From positions 1 to 64,000 of the forward strand of contig CANKZI010000005.1 of the NCBI GenBank assembly GCA_947488595.1: a stretch of DNA of 64,000 nucleotides. The letters run 5' to 3'. The notes beneath the pieces are model-generated. The model saw only the letters and a list, made by a program, of their open reading frames with translations. It made no database searches and was not told the DNA's origin. This DNA is from Flavobacteriaceae bacterium. Lineage in GTDB: Bacteria; Bacteroidota; Bacteroidia; Flavobacteriales; Flavobacteriaceae. This document shows, in pieces, positions 16,196 to 24,929 of this stretch (positions are counted from its first letter, which is position 1; every line of letters starts with the position of its first letter). The position numbers were made by a program, and so were the translations under genes.

Positions 16196-18223
16196 TTACA
16201 ACATCCCATTGTATTTGCGCACAAACCATTCGCAAGCGAGGGCAATAACTATTAAGATCAACAATAAAATACTATCGATCAAAGGCACTTTTTTGATAAT
16301 TGCTTTTTGGACCGCCTTATAATTTGGGTTTTCTAAAAGATTTTTTATCAATTGATTTAATTGATTGGGCATAAAAACTTTTCCTTGTGTTTGCAATGCC
16401 AATTGTTTTAATTTATTCAAATCTGGATTTACAAATTGTTTTTCGATATCAAAATCAAGGATTTCAAAAAAACCGCTGTAGGTTGCATTTGATGTTAATT
16501 CTTTAACAACAAATGTGTATTGTCCAGCCGAAAGGCCGTCAAGATTCGCTTTGTAGGCGTTTGTTCCTTTGAGTAAATCGTAATTTTTTGTTTGTTTTGT
16601 TTTTTTATTTACAACCGAAATTGACAATCTTGCTTTTTCGTCAAATTCATAGTTTTTATTGAAATATTGTGCTGTAATTTCAATCGCGTCTCCCGAATTA
16701 TAAAAACTTTCATGATTGACAACCAATGATTTTTTTGAATTATTAGTACCCAAATACTGAATTGTTTTATCGATAAAAACATCAAATTTTTCAAATGATG
16801 CGTTGTCAATATGACTTTGTAAGCGCCATTTCCAAAAGTTTTCTCCTAATAAAAAAGCGGTCCTTTGACCTTGATTTTCTGCGAAAGCGAGCAAAGGCAT
16901 TGCGGTCGGAATATTTCTAATCTTTGACGAAAGTAAAACTTCGATGTTGCTACTTTTTGTGATCGTTCCGAAAGCATTTTGCAGCGGTGGAAAATTATTA
17001 AATCCAATATCATCAATCGCAAAGAGGTTAAATTGTGTATCTAATTCGGCTAAATAATCTTCGCTCTGTCCACTCATTTTAAAAGCCAAATTATTTTGCT
17101 GCTGATTTAAAAATACAAAATCAGTATTGTTTCCAGTAATGATAAAGGTATTGATTCGCGCATTTTTATTGGCATCAAAAACCGATTTAAATGCACTTGT
17201 TGGTTGGTATAAAATTAAAACATTATAATTTTCTAATGATTTGTTTTCGTTTGGTTTAATTAGCGTTACTTTACGTTGTGCATTAGTTTCAATTGCACGT
17301 TTTAGCGCTCCTAAATCGGGATGATTGATTGCACTTATTATGGCAATTTCCGATTTCTGATCAATGACTTCAACCGCAAAATTTTTATTGTTGTTGTAAG
17401 TATTTTTTTCGATTGCATTGGATGTTACCGCGGCTTTAAAAATCTGCAAACCAATTTTGTCTGCAGGCAGTAATAATTTCACGATGGCTGACCTTTTTGA
17501 AGATGAAAAAGCAATTTGTTGTTTGTTTAAAATGCTATTGCCTTGCGAAATGCTAAAATTAGTTGTAATGGATTTGTTACCAGTATATTGTAAAAAAACT
17601 TCGACTGGGAATTTATTTTTTTGGAAAGCATATTTATTAACGTTGAGTTGAACGATTTTTACATCTAAAATGGTTGTTGTATCGCCCAAAACCAATGGAA
17701 AAACTTTGTTGTTTGTGTCAAAGGTAAAAACATAATCGTTACCCGAAGTTTGGTTTCCGTCGGTAATCAAAACTGTTGGAAAAGTTTTATTTTTATGAAT
17801 GCTTTTTAGGCTTTTAGCCACTTGTTCTAAATTGGTTTGCGTGCCTTTAAAATCAAAATTTTCTGATAATTCAAATTCATTATCAAATTGATAAGATTGT
17901 ATTTCAAACTTTTCTTTTAAGTCAGCATTGGTGTTTAATTTTTTATACAGCTCAATTGCCATTGCATTGGCTTTTAAATCGACAATAGAACTTGAATTGT
18001 CAACAACTATAGGCAATGGCGTTTTATTGGTTTCAAAAGTGTTGCGTGTTATTTTTGGATTGATGAGCAATACCAAGATGCCAAAAACACTAAAAAATCG
18101 CAGCAGGGCCAAAAGCAAATTGACTTTGTTTTTTGTTTTATTTTTATAAAAATATTGGTAGTAAGATAAACCATACGCGGCAATAAGCGCAAGTAAAAGG
18201 AGCAAAAATGTATTTAAATTCAT
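16196..18223 (-). CDS. Large membrane protein with VWA-like domain (BatA-related)
   Basis: The 675-residue protein has two N-terminal membrane helices (about 5-22 and 38-58), then a region resembling a von Willebrand A domain: LPIVVDNSSSIVDLK, close to the DxSxS metal-binding motif. Long beta-rich domains follow, with a C-terminal helix (about 650-668) just before a basic end. This architecture matches BatA/VWA-domain proteins of Flavobacteriia that lack other known domains. They are thought to scaffold envelope complexes; I cannot give a specific role. A thioredoxin gene follows nine bases later. Confidence 0.75.
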   Translation of the reverse strand: MNLNTFLLLLLALIAAYGLSYYQYFYKNKTKNKVNLLLALLRFFSVFGILVLLINPKITRNTFETNKTPLPIVVDNSSSIVDLKANAMAIELYKKLNTNADLKEKFEIQSYQFDNEFELSENFDFKGTQTNLEQVAKSLKSIHKNKTFPTVLITDGNQTSGNDYVFTFDTNNKVFPLVLGDTTTILDVKIVQLNVNKYAFQKNKFPVEVFLQYTGNKSITTNFSISQGNSILNKQQIAFSSSKRSAIVKLLLPADKIGLQIFKAAVTSNAIEKNTYNNNKNFAVEVIDQKSEIAIISAINHPDLGALKRAIETNAQRKVTLIKPNENKSLENYNVLILYQPTSAFKSVFDANKNARINTFIITGNNTDFVFLNQQQNNLAFKMSGQSEDYLAELDTQFNLFAIDDIGFNNFPPLQNAFGTITKSSNIEVLLSSKIRNIPTAMPLLAFAENQGQRTAFLLGENFWKWRLQSHIDNASFEKFDVFIDKTIQYLGTNNSKKSLVVNHESFYNSGDAIEITAQYFNKNYEFDEKARLSISVVNKKTKQTKNYDLLKGTNAYKANLDGLSAGQYTFVVKELTSNATYSGFFEILDFDIEKQFVNPDLNKLKQLALQTQGKVFMPNQLNQLIKNLLENPNYKAVQKAIIKKVPLIDSILLLILIVIALACEWFVRKYNGML

Positions 18224-18393
18224 TTAGTTGTTTTTCAATTTCAGATTGAAAATTATTATTTATTCAAAAATTCTTTGGATTTATTACTTGTATATAACTT
18301 TATTACAAAACACACTCTTGGCAACACTTGCGTTTATGTTCCAATTGTTAAAAGTAAATTGACAGTAATTACTCCAATTTCAAAATGAAGTTA

Positions 18394-19140
18394 TTATGTC
18401 AACATTCCGCCATCGACATTCAAAACTTGTCCTGTAACATAAGCACTCATGTCTGATGCAAAAAACAAACAAGCATTGGCGACATCTTCGGTTGATCCAC
18501 CACGTTTTAGTGGAATACTTTCTCTCCAACCTTTGACTACATCTTCGTTAAGTTTTGCTGTCATTTCGGTTTCTATAAATCCAGGTGCAATGGCATTGCA
18601 ACGAATATTACGAGAACCCAATTCGAGCGCCACCGATTTGGTGAATCCAATAACTCCAGCTTTTGAAGCAGCATAATTGGTTTGACCGGCATTGCCTTTT
18701 ACACCAACTACGGAGCTCATGTTGATGATCGATCCTGAACGTTGCTTTAAAAAAGTTTTTTGAATGGCTTTGGTCATATTGAAAACCGATTTCAAATTGA
18801 CATCAATTACTTTATCGAAATCTTCTTCTGACATGCGCATTAAAAGGTTGTCTTTTGTGATTCCGGCATTGTTGATTAATACGTCAATTTTTCCAAAATC
18901 GTTTAAAACCGCTTCAACAAAAGTTTGTGCTTCGTTAAAATCTGCAGCATTAGATTGGTAACCTTTGGCTTTGATACCGGTTCCATTTAGCTCATTTTCT
19001 AGTAATAAAGCAGATTCAGCTGAAGCACTATAGGTAAAAGCAATATTGGCGCCATGATTGGCAAAAACTTCGGCGATTCCTTTTCCGATTCCACGGCTAG
19101 CACCAGTAATTATAACAGTTTTTCCTTCTAATAATTTCAT
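18394..19140 (-). CDS. fabG: 3-oxoacyl-[acyl-carrier-protein] reductase
   Basis: The 248-residue short-chain dehydrogenase has the NAD(P)-binding motif TGASRGIGKG near the N-terminus, the NNAG segment, and the catalytic Ser-Tyr-Lys set (NMSSVVG, then YAASKAG). The C-terminal GGMLT is typical of FabG. It reduces 3-oxoacyl-ACP with NADPH in fatty-acid elongation. I prefer the ATG at 19140 over a TTG nine bases upstream. A strong -7 box lies upstream, and the gene is divergent from the sigma-factor operon. Confidence 0.95.
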   Translation of the reverse strand: MKLLEGKTVIITGASRGIGKGIAEVFANHGANIAFTYSASAESALLLENELNGTGIKAKGYQSNAADFNEAQTFVEAVLNDFGKIDVLINNAGITKDNLLMRMSEEDFDKVIDVNLKSVFNMTKAIQKTFLKQRSGSIINMSSVVGVKGNAGQTNYAASKAGVIGFTKSVALELGSRNIRCNAIAPGFIETEMTAKLNEDVVKGWRESIPLKRGGSTEDVANACLFFASDMSAYVTGQVLNVDGGMLT

Positions 19141-19175
19141 ATTACGCAAGAGATTTTTGTTGTTTTATCAAGTTT

Positions 19176-19183
19176 CAAATATA
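19176..19183 (-). promoter_or_regulatory. Predicted -7 box for fabG
   Basis: The minus-strand reading is TATATTTG, an exact TAnnTTTG match, 36 bases before the chosen fabG start. Confidence 0.6.
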
Positions 19184-19233
19184 ACAAATATTGTGGTTTG
19201 AAAAAATGGCGATTGGAATAAAAAAATGCTTGA

Positions 19234-19264
19234 TTTGGTTTCTTATTTTTTTTTTGCATATTTG
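19234..19264 (+). promoter_or_regulatory. Predicted promoter of the ECF sigma-factor operon
   Basis: A -33 element TTTG (19234-19237) is separated by 19 bases from CATATTTG (19257-19264), one base off TAnnTTTG. The ATG lies only four bases after the box, so the predicted transcript would be leaderless or nearly so. Confidence 0.5.
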
Positions 19265-19268
19265 AAAG

Positions 19269-19817
19269 ATGTTAAATAATTCAAATGTTTTTGAGAAAAT
19301 TTATACTGAGTATAAAGTACTTGTGTATAATGTAGCGCTTAATTATTTGCAAAATACCGAAGATGCCGAAGAAATAATGCAAGATGTTTTTGTACTTGTT
19401 TATCAATCTTTGGATAAGTTTAATCACAAATCTTCGCTAAAAACTTGGATTTACAGGATTACAATCAATAAATGTTTGGATTTTATCAAGTATAAAAACA
19501 GTCAAAAACGCTGGTTTATTTTTGGAAAAAAATCCAATAATGATTACGAAATTCAACACCTTTCCAATTTTGAACATCCAGGCATTGCATTAGAAAATAA
19601 AGAAAATGCAAAGATATTGTTTGGTGTTATTAATCAACTGCCTGAAAACCAAAAGACGGCATTTGTACTTTCAAAAGTGGATGGAATGAGTAATTCAGAC
19701 ATTTCGGAAATTATGAAAATCAGTATTTCTGCTGTAGAATCGCTTGTTTTTAGAGCAAAATCAAGTTTGAAAGAAAAATTATCACATCAATTTGAACAAT
19801 ACCACAAGAAAAAATAA
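19269..19817 (+). CDS. ECF-type RNA polymerase sigma factor
   Basis: The 182-residue protein has sigma region 2 (YNVALNYLQNTEDAEEIMQDVF, core and -10 recognition) and region 4 (QLPENQKTAFVLSKVDGMSNSDIS, a helix-turn-helix for -35 recognition). It is typical of the extracytoplasmic function group. It heads a plus-strand operon in which the next genes encode a small membrane protein and a CnrX-like metal sensor. This gives the layout of a metal-responsive sigma system. Its targets are likely to include its own operon, but this is inferred. Confidence 0.93.
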   Translation: MLNNSNVFEKIYTEYKVLVYNVALNYLQNTEDAEEIMQDVFVLVYQSLDKFNHKSSLKTWIYRITINKCLDFIKYKNSQKRWFIFGKKSNNDYEIQHLSNFEHPGIALENKENAKILFGVINQLPENQKTAFVLSKVDGMSNSDISEIMKISISAVESLVFRAKSSLKEKLSHQFEQYHKKK

Positions 19818-19857
19818 TTTAATTCGTCTAAAAGAAACCAAGTAAATCCAGCAGATT

Positions 19858-20124
19858 ATGGAAAAAGAAAAATGGATTGATACAGTATTTAACAGCACCA
19901 ATGGGAAGACAAAAATTGAGCCTGACGATGCTATTTTTTCTAAAATTCAATTGCGTATTCAGAATGAAAATAGGATTTCAAAACCTTGGATTTGGGTTGC
20001 AGCGGCTTCATTTTTGGTTTTATTTTCATTGAATATCAAATTTGTATTTTCAGAATCAGACTACAAAAAATCAAAAGCAGAACAACTGGCTTCGGATTTA
20101 TCCAAAACAAATCAATTGTACTAA
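19858..20124 (+). CDS. Small single-pass membrane protein, probable anti-sigma factor
   Basis: The 88-residue protein has a cytoplasmic N-terminal region of about 45 residues and one membrane helix (about 45-63, PWIWVAAASFLVLFSLNI). A short periplasmic tail follows. Size, topology and position directly after the ECF sigma gene match the CnrY type of minimal anti-sigma factors. I see no sequence signature that proves it. It is 40 bases after the sigma gene and one base ahead of the metal-sensor gene. Confidence 0.6.
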   Translation: MEKEKWIDTVFNSTNGKTKIEPDDAIFSKIQLRIQNENRISKPWIWVAAASFLVLFSLNIKFVFSESDYKKSKAEQLASDLSKTNQLY

Positions 20125-20125
20125 T

Positions 20126-20593
20126 ATGAATAAAGTAAAAATTTTTGGTTGGGCTGTCATAGCACTTTTATTACTTAATGGAGCAACATTAGGTTTTTTA
20201 ATTTTCTCGAAAAGCCATGTTAATAATGCACGTAATCATACACGCCCTGCAACAATTATTATCGAGAAATTGCATTTTGATAAGAAGCAGCAAGTTGACT
20301 ATCAAAAATTAATTCAATGGCACAGAAGCCAGATCAATGATTTTGATAAACAAATCCGCCAGGTAAAAAACGAATTGTATTTGCAATTGCTTCAATCAGA
20401 ACCAAATTTAAAAACCAAAGACAGTTTGATTGCGGTAATAGTAAATTGTCAACAGCGAATAGAAAATACCCATTTTAAGCATTTTGAAGACATTAAAATA
20501 TTGTGCAATGATGAACAATTGAAAGATTTTGATGCTTTGACACGCGAATTGTCTAAAATCTTTTCAGGGAAACCAAAACCGAGGCATGAGTAG
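20126..20593 (+). CDS. Periplasmic metal-sensor protein of the CnrX/Spy (heavy-metal resistance) type
   Basis: The 155-residue protein has an N-terminal membrane anchor (about residues 5-27) and an all-helical periplasmic domain. I start it at the ATG at 20126, one base after the previous stop; a longer frame upstream overlaps the previous gene and is not needed. The domain has His residues in WHRSQ and THFKHFED positions, as in the Metal_resist (PF13801) family. CnrX-like proteins bind metal and free the sigma factor by way of the anti-sigma protein. The gene overlaps the MbnP gene by eight bases. The metal is not identifiable; copper is my inference from the downstream genes. Confidence 0.7.
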   Translation: MNKVKIFGWAVIALLLLNGATLGFLIFSKSHVNNARNHTRPATIIIEKLHFDKKQQVDYQKLIQWHRSQINDFDKQIRQVKNELYLQLLQSEPNLKTKDSLIAVIVNCQQRIENTHFKHFEDIKILCNDEQLKDFDALTRELSKIFSGKPKPRHE

Positions 20594-21278
20594 CAAACAA
20601 TTACTTTGTTTTTTTTTGATGCTATCCTTTTTTCAAATTGGTTTTACCCAAGAAAAGGGTGATAGTTTGGTGTTGCCATTTAATTTGAAGTTTGATAATT
20701 CAAAATTACTGTCGCACAAAACCTATATTTCAAAAAATCAAGATACGCTATCCATTGATTTGTTTCGGTTTTATGTTAGTAATATTGAAATTCAATTTTC
20801 TGATAAAAGCATATTTAAACCAGCCAATAGTTATCATTTGATTGCTATGGATGATCCAAATTCGTTGCAAGTTTCGATCTGTAAAAATGAAAATAAAATT
20901 ATTTCAAAAATTTCATTTTCAATTGGAATTGACAGTACGACCAATGTTTCTGGTGCCTTATCCGGCGATTTGGACCCAACAAAAGGAATGTATTGGGCTT
21001 GGCAAAGCGGTTATATTAATATGAAAATTGAAGGAAAAAGTAGCAGTTGTTTGACCCGAAAAAATGAATTTCAGTTTCATATTGGAGGTTATTTATATCC
21101 TTATTATGCGATTCGAAAAATCGTTTTGTATCCTAATAAGGAACAATTTGAAATTGCAGTTGATCTTGGCATATTGTTTTCTAATTTGAAACTTTCGGAG
21201 ACGAATTCGATTATGATTCCAAGTAAAATCGCCATGGACATTGCCAATTTTAGTCAGAGCATGTTTACGATTGAATGA
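20586..21278 (+). CDS. MbnP-family periplasmic copper-binding protein
   Basis: The 230-residue protein has a signal peptide ending about residue 21 (GFTQ). It carries the MbnP signature GMYWAWQSGY (134-143, with two Trp) and the later FQFHIGGY (162-169). In characterised MbnP/MbnH pairs a di-haem MauG-like enzyme oxidises a Trp of MbnP to kynurenine, which then helps to bind copper. A di-haem peroxidase gene follows directly and overlaps by four bases (ATGA). Tight coupling and conserved Trp support the assignment. Whether kynurenine forms here is untested. Confidence 0.8.
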   Translation: MSSKQLLCFFLMLSFFQIGFTQEKGDSLVLPFNLKFDNSKLLSHKTYISKNQDTLSIDLFRFYVSNIEIQFSDKSIFKPANSYHLIAMDDPNSLQVSICKNENKIISKISFSIGIDSTTNVSGALSGDLDPTKGMYWAWQSGYINMKIEGKSSSCLTRKNEFQFHIGGYLYPYYAIRKIVLYPNKEQFEIAVDLGILFSNLKLSETNSIMIPSKIAMDIANFSQSMFTIE

Positions 21279-22297
21279 GAAAGAAATATATCAATATTAT
21301 TTTTATTGGAATCATAATTTTGGTTTCGTTGGCATTTGTAAAAAAAATGACCACACCAGTCTATATTGATATTCCTAAAAATTGGAAAAAGCCAAATTAT
21401 GATTTTTCAAAAAATCCTTTAACTCAAGAAGGTTTTGAATTGGGAAGAGCTTTGTTTTACGATCCTATTTTATCTCGTGACAGCACCATTTCATGTGCCA
21501 GTTGTCATTTGCAAGCTACTGGTTTTGCTCACGTTGATCATGAGTTAAGTCATGGAATTGACGGAAAAATTGGGAAAAGAAATGCAATGGCATTGGTCAA
21601 TTTGGCTTGGTCTAAAAGTTTCATGTGGGATGGAGGAGTAAATCATTTGGATATGCAACCCTTAAATCCGATTGAAAATCATGACGAAATGGATGAAACA
21701 TTGGAAAATGTAGTTCAGAAATTGCAAAAAAGTACCAAGTATAAAGCACTTTTTTTAGCTGCGTTTGGTTCTTCAAAAGTCACAGGACAATTGACTTTAA
21801 AAGCACTTTCGCAATTTGAATTGCTACTCGTTTCTTCAAATTCAAAATACGATAAAGTGATGCGCAATGAAATGCAATTTACCGAAAAAGAACAGAACGG
21901 TTATACATTATTTAAACAAAACTGTGCCTCATGTCATACCGAACCATTATTTACAAACGGTACATTTGAAAATAATGGTTTAAGTTTAGATACTACGTTA
22001 AATGATTATGGACGAATTAAAATCACAAATAATGAAAATGATTATTTGAAATTTAAAGTGCCCACCTTGCGCAATGTACAATTTACTTTTCCATACATGC
22101 ATGACGGAAGATTTAAGACTTTGAATGAGGTGGTAAATCATTATAATAACATTCAAAAGACAAAAAATTTAGCAACGCATTTGATGCAACCTATGCATTT
22201 GAGTGACAATGAACGTGTTGATTTGGTATTGTTTATCAAGACTTTAACTGATAAAGAGTTTCTTTTTGACACACGTTTTAATTATCCCAAAAATTAA
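21275..22297 (+). CDS. Di-haem cytochrome c peroxidase/MauG family protein, likely MbnH
   Basis: The 340-residue protein has an N-terminal membrane anchor or signal (about residues 5-22) and two c-type haem motifs, CASCH at 74-78 and 217-221. Late landmarks PYMHDGRFKTL and NHYN match the CcpA/MauG family. It is exported and would be matured by the cytochrome c system. Its position overlapping the MbnP gene suggests that it is the MbnH partner that modifies MbnP, rather than a simple H2O2 detoxifier. Both are in the same family, so the distinction is inferred from context. Confidence 0.85.
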   Translation: MRKKYINIIFIGIIILVSLAFVKKMTTPVYIDIPKNWKKPNYDFSKNPLTQEGFELGRALFYDPILSRDSTISCASCHLQATGFAHVDHELSHGIDGKIGKRNAMALVNLAWSKSFMWDGGVNHLDMQPLNPIENHDEMDETLENVVQKLQKSTKYKALFLAAFGSSKVTGQLTLKALSQFELLLVSSNSKYDKVMRNEMQFTEKEQNGYTLFKQNCASCHTEPLFTNGTFENNGLSLDTTLNDYGRIKITNNENDYLKFKVPTLRNVQFTFPYMHDGRFKTLNEVVNHYNNIQKTKNLATHLMQPMHLSDNERVDLVLFIKTLTDKEFLFDTRFNYPKN

Positions 22298-22362
22298 TTA
22301 GAAATTGATGCAAGAATTTTTTTTTAATTGCGTCTAAAGATGATAAACCAAAACATATAATT

Positions 22363-23703
22363 ATGAAAAAGATAATTTTTTTACTTTCAATTTTATTTTC
22401 TTCTACTATTTTCGCACAAACCAATCCTGCCATTACAAGTTGGTTGCAAAATACAACGGGTATTACCGGCAGACATTATACAACCGGAAATTCCACTCCG
22501 ATAATTGATGCTGTTCAAGCCAATGTGCAGTCTGTCAAGTACAATAACACTTATTCTTTTGTTTCGGCTACTGGAATTCCGGCATACATAACGGGTCCTT
22601 TTCAAGATTTAAACCCGTCTTTGGCAACAGCACAAAATAAAATATTTAGAATTCCTTTGAATCCAACTCAAAATACTGGCACGGCAACTGCAACGACTGG
22701 AGGAAATATAGGCGTTTTTATCAATGGTGTCGCATTATTTGATTATCGTGATGGCGTGGCTTGGAACAACGCTACTCTTGCTTTGTGTGGTGGACCCGGA
22801 AATCCTCCTTGTCCTGGCGGTCCAATGGCTACGCAAGCATGGAACCGAGATGCTATTCCTGCTGAAAGAGCAGGTTTTGATTGTGCCAAAGCGCATCCAG
22901 CAATGGGCAATTACCACCACCATCAAAATCCAAGTGCTTTTAATTTAGATTTACAAGTAATTTCTAATATTTGTGATACGTATCCCTCTGATGGTTTGTA
23001 TGTTATAAATCCTTTGGTACATTCTCCTTTGCTAGGATTTACATATGATGGTTTTCCAATTTATGGTGCGTACGCATTTACAAATACTGATGGAACGGGC
23101 GCAATTACGCGCATGAAATCCAGCTATCAATTAAAAACAAATACAACCAGATTAAACGGTCCAGCAGTCGGAACTCAATATTTTAATGGTTATTTTAGAG
23201 AGGATTATGAATACATTTCTCATCCTAATGACCCTACTTATTTGGATGTTCACAATGGTCGTTTTTGTGTAACTCCAGAATATCCAAATGGAATTTATTG
23301 TTATTTTACAACTGTTGATGCCAATCATAATTCGGCATATCCTTATGTTGTTGGTCCTACTTTTTATGGAAATGTTGCTGTAACAACAGTAACTACAATT
23401 CCAGCTGGAGTTACAACTTATAATCCATCTTTAGCAACAAATTCATTTGAAAATGATGATTTTAAAGTAGTTATTGCACCCAATCCGGCCCAAGATTTTA
23501 TTGCTATTCAATCAAAATTAACTGAAAAAGATTTGGATGTGATGTTGATAAATGAATTAGGACAAATTGTTACAACATCGAAAATTCTTCAAGGTAGCAC
23601 ATTATCAATAATTGAAACCGATTCGTTATATAATGGTATATATTTGTTAAAAATTTCAGATGGAATACAATCTAGTACATATAAAATAATAATAAAAAGA
23701 TAA
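22363..23703 (+). CDS. Secreted YHYH-domain protein with T9SS type A sorting domain
   Basis: The 446-residue protein has a signal peptide ending FAQ (residue 19), a YHYH-type domain (PF14240) with the motif NYHHHQNP (183-190) and several paired Cys, and a C-terminal sorting domain (about 372-446). The latter starts APNPAQDF and ends TYKIIIKR, as in type IX secretion cargo. YHYH proteins have no firm biochemical role, but often occur near copper or cytochrome peroxidase genes, as here. The mature protein should be placed on the cell surface or released. It sits in the sigma-MbnP operon. Confidence 0.88.
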   Translation: MKKIIFLLSILFSSTIFAQTNPAITSWLQNTTGITGRHYTTGNSTPIIDAVQANVQSVKYNNTYSFVSATGIPAYITGPFQDLNPSLATAQNKIFRIPLNPTQNTGTATATTGGNIGVFINGVALFDYRDGVAWNNATLALCGGPGNPPCPGGPMATQAWNRDAIPAERAGFDCAKAHPAMGNYHHHQNPSAFNLDLQVISNICDTYPSDGLYVINPLVHSPLLGFTYDGFPIYGAYAFTNTDGTGAITRMKSSYQLKTNTTRLNGPAVGTQYFNGYFREDYEYISHPNDPTYLDVHNGRFCVTPEYPNGIYCYFTTVDANHNSAYPYVVGPTFYGNVAVTTVTTIPAGVTTYNPSLATNSFENDDFKVVIAPNPAQDFIAIQSKLTEKDLDVMLINELGQIVTTSKILQGSTLSIIETDSLYNGIYLLKISDGIQSSTYKIIIKR

Positions 23704-23725
23704 ACCAATCAAAATTGCTTTTAGT

Positions 23726-24916
23726 ATGGCAACTCCTAAAAAAATATTGTTTTTACTCTTACTAACAATTTTTATTTCTTGTAATAAAAGTGAGGACGAA
23801 GACGAATATGTCGCCATTGATCCTTATCCAAATGTAACGGCAACTTTTGGAAATAGCATTAATTTAAATGGTTTAGACAATTATGCTAACCAAACAATCC
23901 CTGTTTATATTACAAAAGATAATACGGTTGGCAACCCGATAACTGATAAAGAGGCTACGTTAGGTCGTGTGTTATTTTATGATAAAAGTTTATCAGCTGA
24001 TAATACAATTTCATGTTCAAGTTGTCACATTCAAGCCAATGCTTTCGGCGATACTGCAGTGGCAAGTGTTGGTATGAACGGTTTAACCGATAGGCATTCG
24101 ATGCGATTGGTAAATTCGAGATTTTCTAATGAGCGCAAGTTCTTTTGGGATGAAAGGGCTGCGAACTTAGAAGCACAAATTACGCAACCGATTCAGAATC
24201 ATATTGAAATGGGGTTTAGCGGAACAGATGGTGATAGCGATTTACTTTTTTTGATCAACAAGTTACAGAACATTGGCTATTATAAAGAATTATTTGCTTT
24301 TGTTTATGGTGATGAACAAGTAACCGAAAGTCGTATTCAAAATGCTTTGGCGCAATTTATCAGAAGCATTCAATCTTTTGATAGTAAATATGATATTGGT
24401 CGTGCTCAAACTGCAAACGACAATTTGACATTTGATAATTTTACAGATCAGGAAAATTTAGGGAAAAGATTATTTTTAGGACCGCCACAATTTGACGAAA
24501 ATGGAAGCCGTATTGCTGGTGGTGCAGGTTGTGCGGGTTGTCATGCAGCCCCCGAATTTAGTATCAATCCTAATTCTCGCAACAATGGAGTGATTGGTCG
24601 TCTGGGCAATGATTTGGTTTTAGATTTGACCAATACAAAAGCGCCAACTTTGCGCGATGTCGTTAAAACCGACGGAACGACAAACGGTCCTTTAATGCAC
24701 AATGGAGTTTTTAATAATTTGCAGCAGGTAATTGCGCATTATAATTTTATCGATACACCTCCTCAAAATGATGCTTTAGACCATCAACTTTCGCCAGTAA
24801 TCTCAGGACAACAACTCAATCTTACAACAGAACAAATGGATGCATTGGCGGCATTCATAAAAACTTTAGCGGGGACAGATGTATATGTAAATCCAAAATG
24901 GGGTAATCCTTTTTAA
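23726..24916 (+). CDS. Di-haem cytochrome c peroxidase lipoprotein
   Basis: The 396-residue protein has a lipobox ending FISC (Cys19). Two haem c motifs, CSSCH (97-101) and CAGCH (269-273), are followed by the typical late LMHNGVFNNLQQVI block. It is a second, more distant member of the CcpA/MauG family next to the MbnH-like protein. It should be anchored in the envelope and could oxidise another partner, perhaps the YHYH protein, or reduce H2O2. It is the last gene of the plus-strand operon and converges on holA with only 13 bases between them. Confidence 0.88.
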   Translation: MATPKKILFLLLLTIFISCNKSEDEDEYVAIDPYPNVTATFGNSINLNGLDNYANQTIPVYITKDNTVGNPITDKEATLGRVLFYDKSLSADNTISCSSCHIQANAFGDTAVASVGMNGLTDRHSMRLVNSRFSNERKFFWDERAANLEAQITQPIQNHIEMGFSGTDGDSDLLFLINKLQNIGYYKELFAFVYGDEQVTESRIQNALAQFIRSIQSFDSKYDIGRAQTANDNLTFDNFTDQENLGKRLFLGPPQFDENGSRIAGGAGCAGCHAAPEFSINPNSRNNGVIGRLGNDLVLDLTNTKAPTLRDVVKTDGTTNGPLMHNGVFNNLQQVIAHYNFIDTPPQNDALDHQLSPVISGQQLNLTTEQMDALAAFIKTLAGTDVYVNPKWGNPF

Positions 24917-24929
24917 AATACTATATTAT

